Assembly: GCF_020447205.1 (NCBI RefSeq)
Contig: NZ_JAJAEL010000002.1
Span: 1-62,289, forward strand
Source: Thalassolituus alkanivorans
Lineage (GTDB): Bacteria > Pseudomonadota > Gammaproteobacteria > Pseudomonadales > Oceanobacteraceae
DNA length: 62,289 nucleotides
Reading direction: 5' to 3'
Below, in pieces: positions 16,464 to 25,175 of the stretch (its first letter is position 1; each line of letters starts with the position of its first letter). Both the position numbers and the translations under genes were made by a program. The notes beneath the pieces were generated by a model, which saw only the letters and a list, made by a program, of their open reading frames with translations, made no database searches and had not been told where the DNA came from.

Positions 16464-16487
16464 ACAATAATTTCAGGAAATTTTCTC

Positions 16488-17648
16488 ATGCGTCTGACTC
16501 AGGAACATAAAGAACTTAAGCGTACCGTTAAAAACTTCGTCGAAAACGAGATTAACCCGCATGTCGACGAATGGGAAAAAGAAGGTATTTTTCCCGCCCA
16601 TGAACTGTTCAAGAAAATGGGTAACCTCGGCCTGCTGGGTATCAGCAAACCGGAAAGTGCCGGCGGTTTAGGTCTGGATTTTTCTTATGAAATGGCCGCC
16701 GCTGAAGAAATGGGCGGCATTGCCTGTGGCGGTGTGCCTATGGCCATTGGTGTTCAGACCTGTATGGCGACGCCGGCCATTGCCCGTTTCGGCAGTGATT
16801 ATTTAAAAGAGAACTTCCTCGCCCCCGCCGTTGCCGGTGATATGGTTGCCAGTATCGGTGTCAGTGAGCCCGGTGCCGGCTCCGACGTTGCCGCAGTAAA
16901 AACCACGGCGAAAAAAGACGGTGACGATTACATTATTAACGGCACCAAAATGTGGATCACCAACTCCACCCAGGCCGATTTTATCTGCCTGCTGGCCAAC
17001 ACCTCAGACGACAAGCCACACTCGAATAAATCCCTGATTGTGGTGCCGATGAATTCTCCCGGTATTACCCTGTCTCCACGTCTGAATAAATTAGGTATGC
17101 GCTCATCCGATACCGCCCAGATTTTCTTCGACAACGTGCGCGTACCACAGCGCAACCGTATCGGTGCTGAAGGCGCGGGTTTTATGATGCAGATGCTGCA
17201 ATTCCAGGAAGAGCGTATGTACGCCGCCGCCATGTCACTGGTCGGTATGGAAACCTGCATTAACCAGACCATCGATTACTGCCGTGAACGCCATACCTTT
17301 GGTCAGCCACTGATTGATAACCAGGTAATCCACTTCCGTATGGCCGAATTGCAGACCGAAGTCGAAGCCCTGCGCGCCATGGTATATCAGGCCTGTGAAG
17401 GTTATCTGAACGGCGAAGATATGACCCGTCTGGCGTCGATGGCGAAATTAAAATCCGGCCGCCTGACCCGTGAAGTTTCCGACAGCTGTCTGCAGTACTG
17501 GGGTGGTATGGGCTTTATGTGGGATAACCAGGTCGCCCGTTTCTACCGCGATAACCGTCTGGGTTCTATTGGCGGTGGCGCTGACGAAATTATGCTCGGC
17601 ATTATCTGCAAGTACATGGGCATTCTGCCTAAGCGTAAAAAATCCTGA
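16488..17648 (+). CDS. atuD: Acyl-CoA dehydrogenase (citronellyl-CoA dehydrogenase, AtuD-like)
   Basis: 386 residues, full family length. FAD/acyl-CoA dehydrogenase landmarks are visible: SEPGAGSD, the WITN segment in KMWITNSTQADF, RERxxFG in CRERHTFGQPL, and the C-terminal QYWGGMGFMWDNQVARFYRDNR. It would oxidise citronellyl-CoA to geranyl-CoA at the 2,3 position with an ETF as electron acceptor. Between the carboxylase beta gene (24-base gap) and the hydratase gene (11-base gap), as in the Pseudomonas atu order. Substrate specificity is by context. Confidence 0.85.
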   Translation: MRLTQEHKELKRTVKNFVENEINPHVDEWEKEGIFPAHELFKKMGNLGLLGISKPESAGGLGLDFSYEMAAAEEMGGIACGGVPMAIGVQTCMATPAIARFGSDYLKENFLAPAVAGDMVASIGVSEPGAGSDVAAVKTTAKKDGDDYIINGTKMWITNSTQADFICLLANTSDDKPHSNKSLIVVPMNSPGITLSPRLNKLGMRSSDTAQIFFDNVRVPQRNRIGAEGAGFMMQMLQFQEERMYAAAMSLVGMETCINQTIDYCRERHTFGQPLIDNQVIHFRMAELQTEVEALRAMVYQACEGYLNGEDMTRLASMAKLKSGRLTREVSDSCLQYWGGMGFMWDNQVARFYRDNRLGSIGGGADEIMLGIICKYMGILPKRKKS

Positions 17649-17659
17649 GCGGAGGCGGT

Positions 17660-18466
17660 ATGGAATTTACAACCCTGCAACTTGAGCAGCAGCCCGCCGT
17701 CTGGCGTGTACGCCTTAACCGTCCGCAGCTCGCCAACGCCATGAGCCTGACCATGGTGGAAGAACTGCTGGCGCTGATGAACAGCGCCCAACAGGCCGAC
17801 TGCCGTGTACTGGTGATTGAAGGTAATGGCGATCATTTCTGTGCCGGTGGCGATATTAAAGATATGCAGGCGGCCGGTGGCGACAGCGCCCGTCTGGCCG
17901 AATTTAATCGCGCCTTTGGTCATATGATTGAAACCGCCAACCGCTTACCGGCGGTGGTTATCTGCGCTTTAAAAGGCGCTGTGATGGGCGGTGGTTTTGG
18001 TCTGGCCTGCGTCAGCGATCTGGCCATCGCCAGCAGCACTGCCCGCTTTGCCTTGCCGGAAACCTCGCTGGGTATTTTACCGGCGCAGATTGCTCCTTTT
18101 GTGGTGCAACGCATTGGTCTGACTCAGGCGCGCCGTCTGGCATTATTCGGCAACCGTATAAATGCTGAAGAAGCGCTGCGTTTAGGGATTGTTCATCAGC
18201 TGTGTGCCGACAATGCCAGCCTCGAAGCCGAGGTTAATAACGCCATTCAGCAGGCATTAAAATGCGCACCAGCCGCCACTGCCAAAACCAAGGCACTGCT
18301 GCATGCGGTCGCCGATGCTGAACAACCGCTGGCGCAATTACTGGATCAGGCCGCACAGAATTTTGCCGCCGCCGTCATGGGCGAAGGACGGGAAGGCGCC
18401 ATGGCCTTTATGCAGAAGCGTCCGGCCGCCTGGGCTCAGGCTGCTGTGCAGGAGGAAAAGGCATGA
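17660..18466 (+). CDS. atuE: Enoyl-CoA hydratase (isohexenylglutaconyl-CoA hydratase, AtuE-like)
   Basis: 268 residues with crotonase-fold motifs: CAGGDIKDM oxyanion-hole segment and GAVMGGGFGLACVSDLAIAS, then FALPETSLGILP with the glutamate expected to act as catalytic acid/base. It hydrates the carboxylated product of the geranyl-CoA carboxylase. The stop overlaps the start of the biotin-carboxylase gene by four bases (ATGA), implying translational coupling. Confidence 0.83.
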   Translation: MEFTTLQLEQQPAVWRVRLNRPQLANAMSLTMVEELLALMNSAQQADCRVLVIEGNGDHFCAGGDIKDMQAAGGDSARLAEFNRAFGHMIETANRLPAVVICALKGAVMGGGFGLACVSDLAIASSTARFALPETSLGILPAQIAPFVVQRIGLTQARRLALFGNRINAEEALRLGIVHQLCADNASLEAEVNNAIQQALKCAPAATAKTKALLHAVADAEQPLAQLLDQAAQNFAAAVMGEGREGAMAFMQKRPAAWAQAAVQEEKA

Positions 18467-20412
18467 ATAAAATTCTGGTCGCTAACCGTGGCGAAATTGC
18501 CGTACGCGTATTACGCAGCGCCAAAGCAGCCGGTTACGAAACCGTTGCCGTTTACTCAGAAGCCGACCGCAGCGCACCCCATGTACAACTGGCCGATCAG
18601 GCTGTGTGCATTGGTGCCGCCGCCGTTGGCGACAGCTATTTAAATGCCGCACGGATTATTGCCGCAGCACAGCAGACCGGTGCCGACGCCATTCATCCGG
18701 GTTACGGTTTTTTATCTGAAAATGCCACCTTTGCCCGCAGCTGCGAGCAGGCCGGTATTATTTTTATCGGCCCGTCCGCCAGCGCCATTGAATTAATGGG
18801 CAGCAAGCGTTTATCAAAAATCGCCATGATCGAAGCCGGTGTGCCCTGCATCCCCGGTTACGAAGGTGCAGATCAGAGTGACGAAGCCCTGCACTGCGCA
18901 GCGCTGGCCATTGGCTTGCCGGTAATGCTGAAAGCCTCTGCCGGTGGTGGTGGCCGGGGTATGCGTCTGGTGAGTGATGCCGCGACCTTAAATGAACATA
19001 TCCGTTCGGCCCGCTCCGAAGCGCAGAATGCTTTTGGCAGTGGCGAATTAATTATTGAAAAAGCGGTGCTGCAACCACGCCATATCGAAATTCAGGTATT
19101 CGGCGATCAGCACGGCAATGTGGTGTATCTGGGCGAGCGCGACTGTTCGGTACAACGCCGTCACCAGAAGGTTGTGGAAGAAGCACCATCGCCGTTTGTG
19201 AATGACAACCTGCGCCGCGCAATGGGCGAAGCAGCCGTTGCTGCGGCAAAAAGCTGCGGTTATTACGGTGCCGGTACGGTGGAATTTCTGGTCGATGCTG
19301 AGCAGAATTTTTATTTTCTGGAAATGAATACCCGTCTGCAGGTCGAGCATCCGGTGACTGAACTGGTTACCGGACTGGATCTGGTTGCGCTGCAATTACA
19401 GGTTGCACAGGGTGAGACGCTGGGCTTCACGCAACAGGATATTACCCTGCGGGGCCACGCCATTGAGGTGCGTTTATACGCCGAAGATCCGGCCAATAAT
19501 TTCACCCCGCAAACCGGAAAACTATTACTCTGGCAGGCCGCCGATCAGCACAGCATTAACGATGGTATCCGCATCGACTCCGGTATTCAGCAGGGCCAGA
19601 AGGTTACCCCGCATTATGACCCGATGCTGGCCAAACTGATTGCCTTTGGCCGCAACCGCGAAGAAGCACGGCGGCGTTTATTGCGCACCCTGCGTGAGTC
19701 GCACTTGCTGGGCATTGCCGATAACCGCGCCTTTTTAGCCGCGATTCTGGCTCATCCGGCCTTTATTAACGGCGAGGCAACCACCGCATTTATCAGCGAG
19801 CACCTGAGCGACCACGCCAGCATGCAACCGCTGCAGCCTGAGCTTAATGATCTGGCACTGGCGGCAGCATTAATCGCTGCGCCTCAGGGTTTTACCAGCA
19901 GCCACAGCACGGCACGGCCGCTAAAATTAAAACAGGGCGAAACGGTATTTACCCTCAGCATCCGCCGTGACGGCCAGCAATTGCTGGTTAACCATAACGG
20001 CGAAGAGTGCGCCCTGCGCCTGCTGGAAAAAACCTCAGACCTGCTGCGTTATGAAATTGATAATGTGCAGCAAAGCATCGCCTGGGCGGAAGATAACGGC
20101 CAGCTCTGGCTGGACACGCCGCGTGGTAACCTGTGCTTCAGCGATGTCACGCTGGTCAGCAGCCGCGCCCAGAGCGCCGGTTCCGATCAGGTGCGCGCGG
20201 CGATGGACGGTGCCATTGTTACCGTACTGGCTGAAGCCGGCGAGCGCGTAACGAAAGGCCAGACACTGGCGGTACTGGAAGCCATGAAAATGGAACATCC
20301 GTTAAAAGCCGGTGTGGATGGTGTGGTGCAGGACATTCTGGTGCAGGCCGGAGATCAGGTAAAAGGCCGCCAGTTGCTGATCCAACTGCAGGCAGATGAA
20401 AGCGCCGAATAA
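18463..20412 (+). CDS. atuF: Biotin carboxylase/biotin carrier subunit (geranyl-CoA carboxylase alpha, AtuF-like)
   Basis: 649 residues. Domain order: biotin carboxylase N domain (ILVANRGEIAVRV), ATP-grasp with glycine-rich loop (KASAGGGGRGMR) and EMNTRLQVEHPVTE catalytic motif, C domain to about 450, a linker, then biotin carrier with EAMKMEH near residue 610. The lysine in that motif takes biotin. It forms the holoenzyme with the carboxyltransferase encoded four genes upstream. It starts in the ATGA overlap with the hydratase. Confidence 0.87.
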   Translation: MNKILVANRGEIAVRVLRSAKAAGYETVAVYSEADRSAPHVQLADQAVCIGAAAVGDSYLNAARIIAAAQQTGADAIHPGYGFLSENATFARSCEQAGIIFIGPSASAIELMGSKRLSKIAMIEAGVPCIPGYEGADQSDEALHCAALAIGLPVMLKASAGGGGRGMRLVSDAATLNEHIRSARSEAQNAFGSGELIIEKAVLQPRHIEIQVFGDQHGNVVYLGERDCSVQRRHQKVVEEAPSPFVNDNLRRAMGEAAVAAAKSCGYYGAGTVEFLVDAEQNFYFLEMNTRLQVEHPVTELVTGLDLVALQLQVAQGETLGFTQQDITLRGHAIEVRLYAEDPANNFTPQTGKLLLWQAADQHSINDGIRIDSGIQQGQKVTPHYDPMLAKLIAFGRNREEARRRLLRTLRESHLLGIADNRAFLAAILAHPAFINGEATTAFISEHLSDHASMQPLQPELNDLALAAALIAAPQGFTSSHSTARPLKLKQGETVFTLSIRRDGQQLLVNHNGEECALRLLEKTSDLLRYEIDNVQQSIAWAEDNGQLWLDTPRGNLCFSDVTLVSSRAQSAGSDQVRAAMDGAIVTVLAEAGERVTKGQTLAVLEAMKMEHPLKAGVDGVVQDILVQAGDQVKGRQLLIQLQADESAE

Positions 20413-20445
20413 TTCTTACATATTAATAAAAAACAGGAGCTGAGC

Positions 20446-21330
20446 ATGGCCAGCCTCAACAATAAAACCATTATTATTACCGGTGCCAGCCGTGGCATCG
20501 GGCGCGAAATTGCACTGGCCTGTGCCCGTGACGGCGCCAATATTGTGATTGCCGCCAAGTCCGACGAGCCGAACCCGAAACTCGAAGGCACCATTCATTC
20601 CGTTGCCCGTGAAGTGGAAGAAGCCGGTGGCCAGGCGCTGGCGATTAAAGTGGATGTACGCAGCGAAGAAGACGTCGATAACCTGATAGCAAAAACCGTT
20701 GAGCGTTTTGGCGGCATCGATGCCATCATCAATAATGCCGGTGCCATCGCGCTGGCCGGTGTGGAAAGCACGCCGCTGAAAAAACTTGATCTGATGATGC
20801 AGGTAAATTTCCGCGCGGTGTTTCTGCTCAGCCAGAAAGCGTTGCCACATCTGAAAAAATCCGACAATCCGCATATTTTAAGCCTGTGTCCGCCGCTGGA
20901 TATGGATCGCCGCTGGCTGCGTAACCATTCGCCTTACACCCTGACCAAATACGGCATGTCGATGCTGACGCTGGGCATGTCGGACGAATTCAAACGCTAT
21001 GGCATCAGCGTTAATGCATTATGGCCACGTACCGTTATTCACACCGCGGCAACCTCGTTTGGCGGTAAGCAGTCTTTTGACCGCGCACGTAATCCGCTGA
21101 TTATGGCCGACGCCGCTCACACGCTGCTGCAAACCAGCGCACGTGAAGTCACCGGCCAGTTGCTGATTGATGAAGATTTTCTGCGCAGCCGTGGCGAAAC
21201 CAATTTCGATCAGTACCGTGCCAACCCGGACAGCGATAAAACCGATTTAATGCCGGATTTATTTGTCCAGGCGCCGGATGCCTATGTGTATGGCGCACAG
21301 CCACCGCTGGGCGGTTTAAGCGAAGAATAA
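20446..21330 (+). CDS. Short-chain dehydrogenase/reductase of the atu-like operon (AtuG/AtuB-type)
   Basis: 294 residues with AGGAGC ahead of the ATG. NAD(P)-binding motif TGASRGIG at 12-19, NNAG in AIINNAGAI, and catalytic YTLTK (Tyr and Lys four apart) after SLCPP. The length and the C-terminal extension (LIDEDFLRSRGETNFDQY) match the HSDL2-like SDR subgroup. Pseudomonas atu operons contain two SDRs, AtuB and AtuG, whose exact steps are unsettled; only one is here and its position after atuF favours AtuG. Confidence 0.82.
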   Translation: MASLNNKTIIITGASRGIGREIALACARDGANIVIAAKSDEPNPKLEGTIHSVAREVEEAGGQALAIKVDVRSEEDVDNLIAKTVERFGGIDAIINNAGAIALAGVESTPLKKLDLMMQVNFRAVFLLSQKALPHLKKSDNPHILSLCPPLDMDRRWLRNHSPYTLTKYGMSMLTLGMSDEFKRYGISVNALWPRTVIHTAATSFGGKQSFDRARNPLIMADAAHTLLQTSAREVTGQLLIDEDFLRSRGETNFDQYRANPDSDKTDLMPDLFVQAPDAYVYGAQPPLGGLSEE

Positions 21331-21342
21331 GGCAGGATAAAT

Positions 21343-22062
21343 ATGAGTCTGATCAGTTTACGCAGCGATGACAGCGGTAAGGTTGCCATTATCTCCTTCG
21401 ATAACGGCGCCAACACTCACAATCTGCAGTTTGCCCGGGAGTTTGAGCAACACCTGCAGGCGGTGGAAGATAATATCGATTTTAAAGCGCTGGTAATTAC
21501 CTCATCCGATGAAAAAAGCTGGAGCCAGGGTCTGGATGTACCCTGGCTGATGGGCTCCATTCAGGGTGGCCAGCATGATGATGTGAAAGAATTTATGCAC
21601 ACCATGGATCGTTGTCATGCACGGCTGATGCAGCTTCCTGTGCCAGCGATTGCCGCCATTAACGGCCATACTTTTGGCAATGGCTGTGTGATTGCCTGTG
21701 CTTGTGATTTCCGCGTGATGCGCAGTGACCGTGGCTACTTCTGTTTTCCGGAAGTGGATATGAGCATTCCCTTTGTGCCGGGTTTAATTGATGTGGTGCT
21801 GAAGAGTCTGCCGGCGTATCGCTACAACGACATGCTGCTGACTGGCCGCCGGGTCGGCGCGGCGGGATTACTCGCCGATCATTTCCTTACCGCTATTTTT
21901 GAAGGTAAAGACGCAGTACTGGAAGGTGCGCTGACGTTTGCCCGTACCTTTAATAAAAAACGCACTATTTTTGCCGAGCATAAAAAGCGCTTTCACAAGC
22001 CGGTACTGGATGCTTTGCGCGAAAAAAACCCACCGTTTATTGATGCCATGAAACTGCTCTGA
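21343..22062 (+). CDS. Enoyl-CoA hydratase/isomerase family protein (ECI-like)
   Basis: 239 residues, 12 bases after the SDR with AGGATAA ahead. Crotonase fold: WSQGLDVPWL oxyanion segment and AAINGHTFGNGCVIACACDFRVM, but FPEVDMSIPF lacks one of the two hydratase glutamates and resembles delta3,delta2-enoyl-CoA isomerases. It may shift double bonds left by terpenoid beta-oxidation. It is the last gene of the operon and has no counterpart in the Pseudomonas atu cluster as I recall it. Confidence 0.78.
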   Translation: MSLISLRSDDSGKVAIISFDNGANTHNLQFAREFEQHLQAVEDNIDFKALVITSSDEKSWSQGLDVPWLMGSIQGGQHDDVKEFMHTMDRCHARLMQLPVPAIAAINGHTFGNGCVIACACDFRVMRSDRGYFCFPEVDMSIPFVPGLIDVVLKSLPAYRYNDMLLTGRRVGAAGLLADHFLTAIFEGKDAVLEGALTFARTFNKKRTIFAEHKKRFHKPVLDALREKNPPFIDAMKLL

Positions 22063-22304
22063 GCAGAGCGCTGAACCGCTGACGCGAACACCTGGCCAGC
22101 CGCTCTCTGCGGCTGGTTTCTTCTGACAATTTCATCAGTTTAAATTCCGCCAAAAAAACAAGACCATCGTCTCATATTGTCATACTCCCTTCACAACCAC
22201 AGGTCTAAGATAGTTCCTGCATGGAAGCTTATCTCCGTTGAGTGATCTCACGCCGCCACCGGAGAGCAATAAAAATAACTCTCCACTCTCTCTGTGAGGT
22301 CGGT

Positions 22305-24020
22305 ATGAAAAAACCTTCTGTGCGCGCGCTGACCGCCGCATTATTGCTGTCAGGCACTGCGCTGGCAGTCCAGGCCGAAGACAAAGTCTGTCTGTATGAA
22401 CATGCAGAATATCAGGGCGCCGAATGGTGTTATGGCGTTGGTGATAACAGCTGGATCGGCTCTTCCCGCAACGACAAAGTGTCGTCCATTAAACTGTACG
22501 GCAACAGCTATATCGAAATTTTCGAGCACAGCAATTACGGCGGTAAACACAGCCGGGTGATGGCCAATACCTACAAAATGGGCAATATGAATGACGGCAT
22601 CAGCTCGTTTAAAGTGCGTAACCGTAACAGCAATGATTTTGCCTGTTTATTCGAGCATCCGGGCTTTCGCGGTACACCACACTGCTTGCAGGCCGGTGAA
22701 GGTGAATCCGATCTGAATAATGTATTACTGGGCCGTAACAAAGCCTCTTCGCTGCTGGTTGCCGGTAAAGCCAATGTCGAGATTTTTAATTACCCCGGCT
22801 TTAACTACAGCAAAGAAAACCGCATCCTGACGCGCAGCACGTCCAATCTGGAAGAACGTCCGGCCGGTTGGGTTGAAGATAATATCGACTCTTTCCGCGT
22901 GACTTCACGCGCACCTACCGCTCAGGAAGCTGCGATCGATATTACCGAAGCCGCCGGTTACCGCAGCCCTATCCGCGAAACCAATGCTCTGGCAGCCCAC
23001 AACGCGTTTAACAGCACCGCGTATTTTGGCGGCCAGCTGATTCCCGGACCAAACCATCGTCGTGCGCTGATCGAACAGTTACAGCTGGGCGTGCGTTTCT
23101 TTGAACTGGATGTCAGTAAAGGTGGCAGCTACACCAAGGTCTGTCACTCGGTTGATTGCGGCACCACCTTTACCACCACGCTGCGCCGCATGCTGGGTGA
23201 AGTGGACAGCTGGCTGAAAGGCGCCGACGCCAATGACGTGGTGTTCTTCTACCTGCAGGACGATATCAACGGTGACAGCAGTGGCTATCAACAGCTGCAG
23301 AACGACGTCGCCTGGCTGGGCGATATCGTCTACACCGCCGGCAGTTGTCAGACCCTTCCCTACGACCTGACCTTCGAGCAAATCCGCCAACAGGGAAAAC
23401 GGGTCTTTATTTATAAAGATGACGGCAGCACCGGCTGTGATATTGCCAAAAGTGTTGCTGTTAACTTTGAGCAAAACAAAGGTGTCAGTGGCCTGAACGT
23501 TTATGAAAATCACTTTAACAGCAGCCGCTATGTTCGCTCACAGGAATGCATTAACTATTTCTGTAACGACAACGTCAGCGCTGCAGATGCATTAACCGGC
23601 CTGCAGAACGGTATCAACGCTTTTGGTCTGGATATGATTGATGAAGGCGATATGGATAACAGCGGTGACCGCCTGAACAACCAGCTTTGGGCAGTCGGAC
23701 CGGAAGGTGCAGGCTCAGCCTACAGCAACGGCCGCATTGCCCGTTTCCACGCCAGTGGCAATCGTTTTATGAGCGTTGCTGCCGACAACAGCCTGAACTA
23801 TGCCTGCCGTAACAACAGCGGCCAGTGGGCCATCACTCAGGCGATGGGTAATGCCGCCAACGGTACCGCTGCATGTGCCGCTGAATATCCGGGCTATAGC
23901 TATACAACCCCGGCCAGTGCCTATGAAGCCCGCCTGCTGCGTAATGCCATCACCTCCGGCAGCGACGTGCATGTGAACTTTGCGGTCAGCAATGGTCAGT
24001 GGTTGCCGGATCGCTGGTAA
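22305..24020 (+). CDS. Secreted protein with two beta-gamma-crystallin domains and a PI-PLC-like domain
   Basis: 571 residues from ATG 22305 (GAGG upstream); the longer frame to 22242 would hide the signal peptide. Signal peptide 1-24 (AVQA cleavage). Two beta-gamma-crystallin units follow, with calcium-clamp motifs NDKVSS (56-61) and NDGISS (96-101), then a second pair with less perfect clamps. Residues ~225-480 look like a phosphoinositide phospholipase C-type TIM barrel: AHNAF and VCHSVD supply two histidines and RFFELDV an acidic pair. The many cysteines suggest disulfides outside the cytoplasm. Likely an exported Ca2+-binding phosphodiesterase; the substrate is unknown. A terminator follows. 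Confidence 0.75.
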   Translation: MKKPSVRALTAALLLSGTALAVQAEDKVCLYEHAEYQGAEWCYGVGDNSWIGSSRNDKVSSIKLYGNSYIEIFEHSNYGGKHSRVMANTYKMGNMNDGISSFKVRNRNSNDFACLFEHPGFRGTPHCLQAGEGESDLNNVLLGRNKASSLLVAGKANVEIFNYPGFNYSKENRILTRSTSNLEERPAGWVEDNIDSFRVTSRAPTAQEAAIDITEAAGYRSPIRETNALAAHNAFNSTAYFGGQLIPGPNHRRALIEQLQLGVRFFELDVSKGGSYTKVCHSVDCGTTFTTTLRRMLGEVDSWLKGADANDVVFFYLQDDINGDSSGYQQLQNDVAWLGDIVYTAGSCQTLPYDLTFEQIRQQGKRVFIYKDDGSTGCDIAKSVAVNFEQNKGVSGLNVYENHFNSSRYVRSQECINYFCNDNVSAADALTGLQNGINAFGLDMIDEGDMDNSGDRLNNQLWAVGPEGAGSAYSNGRIARFHASGNRFMSVAADNSLNYACRNNSGQWAITQAMGNAANGTAACAAEYPGYSYTTPASAYEARLLRNAITSGSDVHVNFAVSNGQWLPDRW

Positions 24021-24050
24021 CAGCGTCTGCCGCTCGGCTCTGACCTTAAA

Positions 24051-24070
24051 ATCCCGCGCCTGCGCGGGAT
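24051..24070 (+). terminator. Rho-independent terminator ATCCCGCGC / GCGCGGGAT
   Basis: A 9-bp GC-rich perfect stem directly followed by TTTTTT, 31 bases after the PLC-like gene. Confidence 0.9.
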
Positions 24071-24142
24071 TTTTTATTTCCGCTACAGCACAGAAAACTC
24101 TGCAGGCATAATGCTGTTTCCAAAGACAGCAGCCAACATCCG

Positions 24143-25003
24143 ATGCGCAAATCAGGCAAGCCGACCACCGCATTAACTGAGCGCAGTTTTTATCGCGCCG
24201 GCCCCGACCATCGCAGCGTACTGGGTGGCGTCATTCCGGATTTTCTTACCATCCGTCAGCTGTTTGATTTTCGCGGTGTCGAAATTGGTCGCTGGGTAAC
24301 ACAGGATGAGCAGGAACATGCCGCGGCCTGTTTCTACGATGCATTGTGTGATTTAGCCCAGATTCTTGCCGGCCAGCCATTACCTACAGCAAAAACCCTG
24401 CGCCTGCGGCGCGAGCTGATCTCGTTACGCGGCACGCTGGCATTGCAATATGGCCGTGGTGGCCGCCCTGGCGTATCGGCCCATTATTCGCCGCTGCAAC
24501 GCAGTTTTGCTTTAGCCAAAAATGCCGGTCCCGGCAGCATTGCTCACGAATGGTTTCATGCCTTCGACCACTATATGGCCACCAAAGCTTTTACCGGCGC
24601 ACCGGCTATGAGTTTTGCCTCGTCCCTCTGGCTACAGAATAAAAGCGCGACAGAGCATCCGCTGAATACCTTATTGGGCGACTGCTTTAAAGCCATTCTG
24701 CTCAGCGTTGATGGCAACGATCCCAGCCCGTTGTTTATTGCTTCAGCCGCGCAGGATAAAGCGCTGAATATCCACTACTACAGTCAGCCGGAAGAACTCT
24801 GCGCACGCGCTTTCGAGGCCTTTATTCAGGACGCCAGTATCAAAAATGTTTTTCTGGTAAAAGGCAGTAAAGCATCGGCGGAAGCGCAATCAGGCCTGTA
24901 TCCACAAGATGAACAGCGCCGCACTATCAATCTGGCTTTCAGCCGCTACTTCTCCGCCCTGTGTCAGGCATTGCTGCGCCAGCCCACAGAATTCAACCGT
25001 TGA
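24143..25003 (+). CDS. CLCA_X family protein, zinc-metallopeptidase-like
   Basis: 286 residues. The centre contains HEWFHAFDHY, an HExxH variant with a third histidine (HEWxHxxDHY), preceded by SAHYSPLQRSFALAKNAGPGS. This matches the proteobacterial family named CLCA_X, as I recall it, after a remote link to CLCA metalloproteases. The glutamate of HExxH is present, so activity is possible, but none is established here. There is no signal peptide. The start at 24143 has no clear ribosome site. Confidence 0.72.
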   Translation: MRKSGKPTTALTERSFYRAGPDHRSVLGGVIPDFLTIRQLFDFRGVEIGRWVTQDEQEHAAACFYDALCDLAQILAGQPLPTAKTLRLRRELISLRGTLALQYGRGGRPGVSAHYSPLQRSFALAKNAGPGSIAHEWFHAFDHYMATKAFTGAPAMSFASSLWLQNKSATEHPLNTLLGDCFKAILLSVDGNDPSPLFIASAAQDKALNIHYYSQPEELCARAFEAFIQDASIKNVFLVKGSKASAEAQSGLYPQDEQRRTINLAFSRYFSALCQALLRQPTEFNR

Positions 25004-25175
25004 CCTGAAGCATTTATAAAGCCATTTCTTGTAATCTGGCTGTTGTTGTCCGGTAAGATAAGCCTCAGGATATACGTCAGGCAGTGCACTGTCCGGCAAT
25101 CCTCAAATGTAACGAGTTGAAAAATATTGTCTTTGGCGCTGGAACTTCTGCCAGAGCTGAGGCAAAGGTTACCCC

